Source: Scleromitrula shiraiana
Taxonomy: Eukaryota > Ascomycota > Leotiomycetes > Helotiales > Sclerotiniaceae
Direction: 5' to 3'
Assembly (NCBI GenBank): GCA_028455995.1
Contig: JABELC010000011.1
Span: 1,178,001 to 1,242,000, forward strand
DNA length: 64,000 nt
The position numbers and the translations under genes were made by a program. This document shows, in pieces, positions 54,420 to 64,000 of this stretch. How positions within the stretch are numbered: the stretch's first letter is position 1; the number at the start of each line of letters is the position of its first letter. A model generated the notes under the pieces. That model did no database searches. It saw only the letters and a program-made list of their open reading frames with translations, and was not told the origin of the DNA.

Positions 54420-56116
54420 TATTAAAATAAGAATTTAAATATTATTAATAAAATATTTTTTTAATATAATCATAAAAAATTCTTTTAAAATTTCAATATA
54501 TTTTAATATTAATTTATAAATTTATAGTTTGATATATAATATTCATATATTTTTAATAAATTAATTATAATTAGATATTAAGTTTTTATTATTATAAAAT
54601 ATCAATTAATTATTTATATTATATTTGTTATTTAAAATTGTTATAGATCGATAATTAATATATTTTAATATATTATATAAATTAATTTAGAATAGATCTT
54701 TATTTTAATAATTTTTAACATATTTTATTTGATAAAGAAAATTAAAGTTTAAATTGAATTTATTTACAAATTTTTATTTTTATTTTATTTATATTATTAA
54801 ATCTTTTTAATATTCAAGATAATTTTCTTTTTATTATTATATTTGTACAATTATTATTATTATTCATAATTTGATATATTTCGTTGATCTTTTAATATTG
54901 ATAAAATACATATAATATTATTATATCAATTATTGGATTTTTTTTTAATCATTATATTAAATTTTATTAATGATTAATATAATAAATAAAGATTTATATA
55001 TATAATTAATTAATAATTATATTTTTAATAATTATTCTTATATTAAATCTAAATATTAATATATCAAATGTTAATATTAAAATTATTCAAATTATATATT
55101 TATATTCGATTAAAAATTGACATATAATATTCATACTTTTTATTTTGTTTATTAATACAATAATATAATTTCTTTCAAATAAAAAGATTAAATTATTTAT
55201 ATAAATTATATTTATAAATATTAATATATTATATTATACATTATTTTTTTGTAATCATTATTTCTTTCTTTCTTTTTATATATTATATATATCTATTATT
55301 TTATTTTTAATTATTTAATGATTTTTATATTGAATATTTTGATTTATTATAATAACTTTTATTTTAATATTATTAATTCTTAATCGAATTCAAAAAAATA
55401 TATCTTAATAAATTGCTTTCATTTTTTATCAAAAAATTCAATTTTTATTTATTTGTAATTTTCTTTTCAAATAAATTATTTATTAATAATAATTAATATA
55501 TTATTTATTTATATTATTTTAAACTTCAAATAGTTTTTTTAAATATAATAAATACAAATTATATATTAATAATTTTATTTTGAACTTATTAATATGATAA
55601 TATAAATAAACATTAAATTAATCTCTATTTAATTTTAATATTTTATAAAATAATCATATTTTGATAATTATATATATATATATATATATATATTTAATAA
55701 CTTTTGATATTATTCAAATATATATCTTAATAATATTATACAAATATATAATGATAATGTTACTTATTAATAATATTAATTTTATATAAATTAAATATAT
55801 AATTTATTATACTTCTATAAAGAAATTTCATTTTTTTATTAAGATTCATATATAAAATATCAAATAATTTTATTTTATCAAACTATTAATTATTTTTATT
55901 ATTATTTATAAAATCTTTTCTTTATAAAATTTATATTATAAAATTTAATTATTGTTTTATTTATATACTTTTTAAATTTTTGTATTATAAATTATATTTT
56001 TATATTAATAATCACATAATTAAATAATTCTATAAAGATGTTAATTTATTTGAATTAGATTTTATTCTAAAAACTTTTTATAAATATCTAATTGAATTAT
56101 ATATTATTATTTTTAA

Positions 56117-56245
56117 CATTATTACTTTTATTTTTATTATTTTTATTATTATGATTTTTATTTTTATTATTTTTATTATTATTATTTTTATTATTGTTAT
56201 CTTTATTATTATTATTTTTATTATTATTATTTTTATTATTATTAA
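56117..56245. repeat. TTATTTTTATTATTA minisatellite in copy E
   Basis: Irregular repetition of ATTATTTTTATTATTATT-like units, about 130 bp, nearly lacking G and C. A shorter (AT)n run lies at about 55670-55690. Confidence 0.7.
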
Positions 56246-57539
56246 TCTAAATTAAATTTGTTAAATAATTCCTTATAATATTGATTTCAATTATAATATT
56301 CTATAAATTTATTAATTTTATCTTTATTAATAGTTTTATAATTAATTTATTCAAATATATTTTCAAATTCATATATACTTAAATATTTATATAATTATTA
56401 TAATTTAATATTGATAGTTCAATATATATATATCAATATCATAAATTATAACTATATATTATAATTAATTATTTTTATTAAATATTAATTTTTTTTCTTT
56501 TTCTATGATAAAAAATTGTTTTTTTAGATCATTTTATATTATATAATTATAACTACTATTAAATAAAATACTAAATTTATTCATATTTTTTCAATAAAAT
56601 AAAAATAATCTATTTACTTTAAAAATATAAAACTCGATTAAATATATTAATAATTCTATTTAAATTGATTGAATTGATATTTTTATACTTTTTATATAAT
56701 TAATAAATCGATTAATGAATATTTATAATATTTGAAATTATTTTATCTTAATAATAAATATCATTAATATCTTTATATTAATAATAATATTTTAAAATTT
56801 ATTTATATTATATTTATTATTTATAAAGAATATTTTAAAATCTTTTATAATATTTTTAATAATTCATTTTTTAATTTTAATATTTAATTTTAAATTTTAA
56901 ATAATTAATGATCATTTAAATCAATTTTAATAATAATAATAATTTTCATAATCATTATAATGAGATATTTTAATATATTGATTATAATTATAATTTTTAC
57001 TTTGATTTTATAAATTATCTTTAAATTATTTTTTAATATAATATATATTAAATTTTATTACTTCATAATTTATTATAAATTTAAATTTTATTTTTTTATT
57101 TTTCAAATAAAATTAAAAATATTTATAATTAATTAATAATATATTGAAATATATTATTTTATTTACTAATACAATAAAACAATTTTTTTATATAAATATA
57201 ATTAGTTTTCTATATTATCTCCTAAAGTTTTATACAATTGTTCTATTTCTATAAAAAGTAATTTTAAATATTATTTAAATCTTTTTTTTTGATTTTTATT
57301 TATAATATTTTTTAATTTTAATTGTATTTATTTATGTATTATATTATAATAATATAATTTTTTTATATATTTATTTCTTTATTTTTTTTATATGTATTTC
57401 TTTATATTTTTGTATATGTACTTTTTTATCTCTATATTCTTTTCCCTAACCTCTATTTGCGTTTATTTTTGTATATAATTTAAATTTCTTTATTAATAAT
57501 TTGCTAGTTTTTTATAAAAGTCTTCAAATAACTGATTTT

Positions 57540-58020
57540 ATTTAGTTTGACTATATTAAAAATTATAATTATCTTAATTATAATCATTTTTATTATGATC
57601 ATTTTGATTGTATTAGAATATATGGTTATTTGGATCATTATTTGAATTATAATGATTTTGATTATAATAATTTTGATTATAATGATTTTGATTATAATAA
57701 TCTTAGTTTAAAATTATATGATTTTAATTATAATAAGTTTAATTATAATAATTTTAATTTAAAATTATATAATTTTAATTATAATAACTTTTATTATAAT
57801 GATCTTAATCATAATGATTGTAATCATAAGAATTTTAATTAAAATAATTTTTATTCAGTTGATGTTAATTAAATTGATATTAACTAAATTAAAATAATTT
57901 TTATTCAGTTGATGTTAATTAAATTGATATTAACTAAATTAAAATATATAATTATGTTAATTATAATGCTTTTTATTATCATAATTTTTACTATAACATT
58001 TTTTATTATGATATAATATA
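57540..58020. repeat. 15-bp-period minisatellite inside LTR copy E
   Basis: Units of TTTTGATTATAATGA and TTTTGATTATAATAA in register, the copy E version of the arrays in copies A-D. It contains a perfect 50-bp tandem duplication at 57841-57940. Confidence 0.75.
57841..57940. repeat. Perfect 50-bp tandem duplication
   Basis: 57841-57890 and 57891-57940 are identical base for base, both containing CAGTTGATGTTAATTAAATT. Exact identity inside heavily mutated DNA shows a recent slippage or unequal-exchange event. Confidence 0.92.
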
Positions 58021-59865
58021 TAGTTTTTTTAAAATAATTTTAAATAAAATAGATTTATCAACTTTTATTATAAATTAAATATCTTTTAATAATTTATTGA
58101 ATTATTTTAGAAGTTTAAATATTATTTAAATAATTAAAATGTTTTATTTAATTTATTTCTTTCTTTTAATATGTTTTGTTATATCTTTTTTTAATCCTAT
58201 TTTTTAGATTTTTTATTATTATCTTTATATTATTAAATTTAAATTTTATTAATAAATCTTTATAAACTTCCTTGAAATAAACTTTAATCTATTTTAAACA
58301 TAATTTTATATATATTCTATTATATAATATATAATTTATTAAACTAAATATATTAATATAAATAATATTTTTTTATAATATTTTTTTTAATTATCATTAA
58401 ATATTTTTTGTTTAATATTTGAAAAATTTTTATATTCATATTTTTAAAAGCTATTTTAAAATTTATTCACAAATTTCAATTAATAAAGATTTTTAGATTA
58501 TTGAATATATATCTATTAAGGTTATATTTTGAATGGTAATTTATTATTCATAAATCTTTTCAATTAAATTTTTTAAATTTATTAATGAAATTTAGTTTAT
58601 TTAAAAATCATATTTTTTTAAACAAGAAATTTCAATATTTTTTATATTATTTAAATTTAAATTTTTAATTCTATTTTTATATATATTTATATTTATATAT
58701 ATATTTATACTTTTACTTTTTATATTTTTTAAATATAAATATAAATCTTTTAAAAATATTATTTATTATAATCTTAAATAAAACATATTTTATTTATACT
58801 TATAATATTCATATTTATATTTATTTAAAAAATTTATATTCATATTGCTTTTATAATAAACCATTATGTATTAAACTTTAATTAGAATTTTTTAATAATA
58901 ATCTTAATTATTAAAATATTTATAATAACTTTAGATTTTAAATATCCTTATTTATTAAATTCTTTTTTTCATATAATCATTTTAAATTTATATTTATATT
59001 TTTTATGCTTTTCTTATACTTTACATTGTTCTTATTCATCATAATACTTATAATATTATATTATATTATTTATAAAATAATATAATATTTTGAATAATGC
59101 TTTATATTAAATAATAAAATATCATAATGATAATCATCAACTATAATTTGTTTAAATTTTTTTATTATTATTAAACGAATTTTCAATTTTAACTTAAAAT
59201 TTAATCTAATAAGATTTTAAATTAAAAAGAATCATTTCAATTTATGAAATAAATTTGTAATAAAAAACTTATTATAGAAAGAAAAATAAATAAAACAATA
59301 AAAAAATAAAAAATAAAAAATAAAAATTATTGAAAATTTTAATAAAAATTCAAATAAAGATTTTTATATCAATAATTTGATCATTATTGTAATAATTATA
59401 ATAAAATAATAATAATTATTATGATTTTTATTTATGAAAATATTTTTCTAAATCATATAATATATATTTAAATAATAAAATATAATATATATTTTTATTA
59501 TCACTTTATTTATAATAAATATTTAAATTTTATAATTTTAAAATTGATTTAAGAATCATTTTATTTATAATAAATATCTAGATTCTATAATATTGAAACT
59601 AAAAATAAATTTTTTTTTTATAATAAATATTTAAATATTATAAAATTTGATTCTTTTTTGTATTATAAATTCAATAAGTTATAAATTCTTTTGTTATTAA
59701 AAATTAAAAAAAGTTTCTTATTAATAACTAAAAAAAATATTCAATTTCATTAAATTAATTATTATATATAATAAAATAAGGATTTTAATTCATAATATAT
59801 ATATTAATTAATATTTATATAACTTTAAAAGAATAAAATGATGTAATGTGAATGCATTTTTTATA

Positions 59866-60550
59866 CTCGGTTAAATTAAAATTGAAGCACGCGCCAATTG
59901 CCGAAAACCCTCAAAATCGACGATTTTATACAAAACACCTTTTATATCGATATAAATAAATCGATCATTTATTTATAAAATTATTTAAGATATTAAATAT
60001 AGATTATTTTTATATTAAAATATCTATTATTAAAATTTAAAAATTAAATAATGATTTTAAAATTTATAATATTTATTTAAATATAAAATAAAAATCATAT
60101 AAAAATACTATAATTTTGAATTGATTTAAATTAAGCAAATTACTATATTAAGAAATAATGAAAATATATATGAATATATAAAAAAAAAACTTTTATTTAA
60201 TATAAATATTATATATTAAAATATAATATAATAATCTTAAAAAGTCGAAGTTTTAAAAGTATTTTTAACTTTTTAAAATCTTTAAAAATCTTAATAATTT
60301 ATTCAAATCAAAATTATATTAAATAATATTTTAATATAATAATTATAAAGATATAAATTATTATATATAAAACTTTGAAATAATTATAATGATTTTTAAA
60401 AATCGAAATTATAATAATACTTGGTGTTTTTTGATATTTATAAATACTATATATATTTTTTTTAATTTTATTATATTATATCTTTTATATATTTTGAATA
60501 TATATAATATTTATATTAAATAAAAAGCTTTTTTTTAAATATTTATATAT
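59866..60550 (+). mobile_element. TIR1 copy 5 (orientation a-to-b), right part missing
   Basis: Starts CTCGGTTAAATTAAAATTGA after TA (59864-59865), 'a' variant. It follows the other copies for about 685 bp and then breaks at about 60550, where a G+C island starts. The right third and right terminal repeat are absent. Between the stump of LTR copy E and this element lie only about 35 bp. Confidence 0.85.
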
Positions 60551-60765
60551 TATCAAGGTAGTAAAGTTGTTGATTTATAAGGAACTAAGTCTAAGCTGGC
60601 TAAAGAAAGCCGACTATATAGAAGTGGTTTTAGCCTTGTGGCCTGAGGCCACATTTGTACAGAACCTTAGAACTGTGATAGTTACCACTTTTAAATTGCA
60701 TACTCCAGCTAATCAGAGATAAGCAAACAAAACGGTGGCGCCTCGAAAACTAGGTTAAAATAAAA
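60551..60765. other. G+C island with a 55-codon open stretch, unknown origin
   Basis: Abrupt change to balanced composition (GCCTTGTGGCCTGAGGCCAC). In the plus frame starting AAG at 60555, 55 codons are open to the TAA at 60720-60722. The frame includes Trp-Leu-Lys-Lys-Ala-Asp-Tyr-Ile-Glu-Val-Val-Leu-Ala-Leu-Trp-Pro and has no Met start; upstream it passes without a stop into TIR1 sequence. I do not recognise the protein. It may be the 3' fragment of a gene or transposon captured at the break of the TIR1 element, or chance. No sign of the transitions seen around it. Confidence 0.4.
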
Positions 60766-60840
60766 TAATTCTTAAATAAAAAAAAGAAAATAGACGAAAA
60801 TAAATGTTAGCATTGTTTTTATAATGATATTATATTGTTA

Positions 60841-60920
60841 TTATACGTTTTTATATGCCTTTATATACCTTTATACACTTTTTTATACCTTTATATATCT
60901 TTATACGTCTTTATGCGCCT
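60841..60920. repeat. Eight 10-bp tandem units, TTATAYRYCT
   Basis: Eight units in exact register, for example TTATATACCT, TTATATATCT, TTATACGTCT and TTATGCGCCT. The units differ mostly by transitions. They lie shortly after the G+C island and next to the 52-bp direct repeat, in DNA that keeps some G+C. Confidence 0.85.
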
Positions 60921-60926
60921 CAATTC

Positions 60927-61026
60927 AATTTAATGTAACTTATATACTATATTTTATTGTAAAACTCTGTTTTAACTTAATTTAATGTAACTTATATATT
61001 ATATTTTATTATAAAACTTTATTTAT
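60927..61026. repeat. 52-bp direct repeat, two copies
   Basis: AATTTAATGTAACTTATATA begins at 60927 and 60979 (the second copy reads the same through its first 20 bases). Differences between the units are mainly C-to-T or G-to-A in the second copy. Confidence 0.8.
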
Positions 61027-61029
61027 AAA

Positions 61030-64000
61030 ACAATTATTTTTAATGTTTTTTAATTATACTTATTAAATAAAGAAAATTATATTTCATATTTAACTTTATA
61101 TAATATTTGTATTGATCTAAAACCAAATTATTTATTAAATATAAATTTTTATAATAATTTAGAATTAGATAATTATATATATTTTTTATTTTAATTTTTA
61201 AAGATTTTTATTTTATAAATTAAATTAATCTATATTTCGATATATTTTTAAATTATTTATAAAAATCATATAATTAATTTTTATATTTTTGTATATAATT
61301 TTCTTGAATAAATATTAAATTATAATTTTTTTATTAAACTTTAAAAAAGTATATTTTATTTTTTAATTTTTTAATATTTAATATTTTTTTAAATTTTTAT
61401 TTAATATAATTATCTATTATATTATCGTTTTTTAAAAACATATTATTATTTTTATATTTAAAATTAAAAGATTTATTAATAATAGATTATTTAAAAAAAA
61501 AGTTTATTAAAGTTAGTATAAAAAATGATATATAGAAAATTAGAAATATCTAGGATTTTTTTTAATAATTTTAATTGATATATATTAAAATAAATTATTA
61601 ATATTTTATATAAATAATGTTTATTATTAAATTTAATTATTAAATAAATAATTTAAATATTTTTTATATTTAAAAAAACTATATTCTTTATTTTATATTT
61701 TAAATAATTAATTTTTTAATAGTTAATATATTTAAATTAAGTTTTATATATTGATATTAAAAATTTTTACAAAAAATCAATAATTTTTTGAAAATATATT
61801 ATTAATATATTTATAAATAAATATTCTTTTTTCTATATTATAAATATTGATTATAAAAAAAAAAGACTTTATCCCTAATCTAAAATTAAATTTATAATTC
61901 ATAAAAAATAATAATATTAAAATTAATTTAAATATAATATTATTTAAAGCGAATTTGACTAATAAGAATTAATTGATTTAATTATTTTATAAAAAAACAA
62001 TAAAATTATATAAATACATTTTTATTATTTAATTTAAATTCTTTAATTGATTATTTATTTATAAATAAAATACAAAATTAGATAATAAAGTTATATTTAA
62101 CTATTTATATAATTGCTTCTAAAATATTAATATAAATTAAGTTTTTTAATTATTCATTATAATATTAAAGATATTATATAGATTTCAAATCCAAAAAATA
62201 AAAATATTTATTAAATTTATAATATTTAAAAAAACAATAAAGACAAAATAGTATATTTTAATTAAATGATTAATAATGATTAAAATATATTTATATAATA
62301 TATTATAATATTAATATTTTAATAAAAATATAATATAATTAATAACGATATTTGATCAAATACAATAAAATATTTTTAAAAAATATAATAAATTTTAAAA
62401 AGCTAAACATAAAGTTTTTAAGTATAAATAAACATAATAATTCTTTATAAAGTGTATAATATTTTGTATTAAGTTTTTTTAAATATATAAATATTAAATT
62501 ATTTTAATATATTTTATATAATTTGAATAGTTTATTAATAAAATGAAATAATTATAATGAAAGATTTGCATTATTATTTTTTTATTTAAAAAAATAAATA
62601 ATTGTTTTTTATAATAAATCTTTTTTTTTTATATAAAGTAAATTATAAATAAAATCGATTATAGATATTTAAATAATTTTTAAAGTTATATTCATAATTT
62701 TTTTGATTAAATTATTTAAATTATATATATAGCGATATTTGATTATTTATATATTTTATTAATAATTATATTAATTAAAGTTTTAGTATTTAAAATAAGT
62801 TTTTTAAAATAATCTTTAATTATATTTAGATCAAATAAATTTAAAATATATAAATCTATTTTATTAAGTTATAATAAAATTCGTTAATATTGATTTATAT
62901 AATCATTATTTATATTTTTAGAGATTGATTTTTTTTTAAAGGATTAATTTAATATATCAAATCGAGTTGTTTTTATATTGGATTAATAATAAATATAGAA
63001 ATTAAATTTATTTAAAAATTTAGTTTATTATACTTAATAAATATTAAATTATTTTATAATTATAAAATATTAAAGATTTTTATGGTTTAATAAAATATTA
63101 AACTTATTTATTTGTTTTAGTTTTAGTCTTTATTTTTTAAATATTTTTATTATAATTAATAATTTTTTATTATAAATATTATAATTATACTTTTATAAAG
63201 AATGTTTAAATAAAAAATAAGTTATTGAATATTATTCATTATTAAATTATTTTTATAATAATATATTTTCAAAAACTTAATTAGAAATGTTAGTTTCTAT
63301 AATTATTTTAAAATCTAAACTATAATATTTAAATATTAAAATAAAAGTAAATAATATTTTTAATTTTTTAAATGTTTTTTAACAAATAAAAGACTAATAT
63401 TCAAAAATATTTTTTTATAATAAATTTATTAATGAATTTATTATTTTAAAATATTTTTTAATAAATTATTAATAGAAATTTGTAAAATTAAAAAAGTTTT
63501 ATAATTTTTTTAATTGAGTTAAAGTTTTTTAATTAATAATAATTTTAATTTTACTTAAATTTATAAAGATTTTATTATTAATTATAATTAATTTTAAATA
63601 TTTTATTTTTATTATATTAAATTTATATTTATTAATATTAAAATAAAAATTTGTTTTATAAAGTTTTTTTAAGATCTTTTATATATAGTTTTTATAATTA
63701 TATTTATTTATAAAAAAGATTAGGATATTATTAAAATAAATAAAAATAATAATATTAAAAAGATTAAAAAAAGAATTATTAATAAAGATTTAAAAATAAA
63801 TTAAAATATTATATAAATTAAAAAAAATAATTATATATTTATATAATCTATATTAAATAATAAATATAATTTTTTATTTGTTTTTTTTTAAATAGATTTT
63901 ATTAAAAACTATAAATATATTAAATTTTATAAAGACTTTTATTTTGCTTAATTATTTAAATATATTCTTTATTAAAAAGATTAAAAAATAATTTTTAATT
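61030..64000. other. Unclassified AT-rich DNA to the window end
   Basis: About 3 kb of A/T-saturated sequence without terminal repeats, target duplications or a credible open frame. It does not visibly match the four families, although such degraded DNA could hide any of them. Confidence 0.4.

Larger units (their letters stand above)
54420..59830 (+). mobile_element. Partial LTR retrotransposon copy E
   Basis: Runs parallel to copy B in the same orientation, most clearly over 54780-55500 and 57300-59820. The left end is fuzzy and no left LTR was recognised. At the right, the LTR start is visible (TATTTATATAACTTTAAAA) but only about 20 bp remain before unrelated sequence at about 59831. It contains local expansions (56117-56245, 57841-57940). 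The frame at 57630-57842 repeats Asn-Asp-Phe-Asp-Tyr and is a minisatellite artefact. Confidence 0.7.

Noticed and set aside
55660..55695. (AT)n run as a cruciform or origin
   Set aside because: Simple AT runs are everywhere in this composition; nothing sets this one apart.
60551..60765. tRNA-like or primer-binding-site reading of the island (TGGCGCC)
   Set aside because: No cloverleaf could be drawn and no LTR end precedes the TGG, so the match is too short to support.

Overview
The window is an extremely A+T-rich stretch (roughly nine bases in ten by eye) without one convincing intact gene. It looks like an AT-rich isochore of a filamentous ascomycete fungus, built from transposons ruined by C-to-T / G-to-A transition mutation of the repeat-induced point mutation (RIP) type. 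The reasons are these: several repeat families occur as many diverged copies; copies differ mainly by transitions; interior reading frames are full of TAA stops, where CAA is the probable ancestor; and small islands with ordinary G+C survive only at the outer ends of repeats and in short sequences. No tRNA, rRNA or CRISPR array was seen. The species cannot be named. All repeat alignments were made by eye, so internal boundaries are approximate unless a terminal motif or target-site duplication is given.

Four repeat families explain most of the window. (1) A 7.2-7.7 kb LTR retrotransposon with 160-bp LTRs: copies A (1-6780, cut by the window edge), B (7770-15766, complete), C (about 28996-31609, partial), D (31610-40251, both LTRs) and E (about 54420-59830, partial), plus a solo LTR at 6012-6171. 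(2) TIR1, a 974-987 bp foldback-like DNA element with TA target duplications: 1879, 16118, 16925 (nested inside the previous one), 36426, 59866 (broken) and a fragment split around 18975-24369. (3) TIR2, a DNA element with TGGTCCGCC ends and 4-bp target duplications: a 447-bp MITE in copy B, and a 5.4-kb giant palindrome made of two inverted copies. (4) A non-LTR retrotransposon (LINE) with a poly(A) tail and remains of its reverse-transcriptase motifs: fragments at about 18090, 25169, 28457, 42780 and 46600.

Layout: 0-7 kb LTR copy A with inserted TIR1 and solo LTR; 7.8-15.8 kb LTR copy B with the MITE; 15.8-18.9 kb nested TIR1 pair and a LINE fragment; 19-24.4 kb palindrome; 24.5-29 kb LINE fragments on the minus strand; 29-40.3 kb LTR copies C and D; 40.3-49.1 kb a small G+C island and two LINE remnants; 49.1-54.4 kb unclassified AT-rich DNA; 54.4-60.5 kb LTR copy E and a broken TIR1; 60.55-61.0 kb a G+C island with tandem repeats; then unclassified AT-rich DNA.

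The informative part is the archaeology. Paralogous copies supply empty sites that fix element ends and target duplications to the base. Three of the families, and probably the LINE, show an edge effect in which the outermost bases of each repeat escaped mutation while the interior was destroyed. Strand signs for LTR copies A-E only give orientation relative to copy B, because the coding strand could not be fixed.
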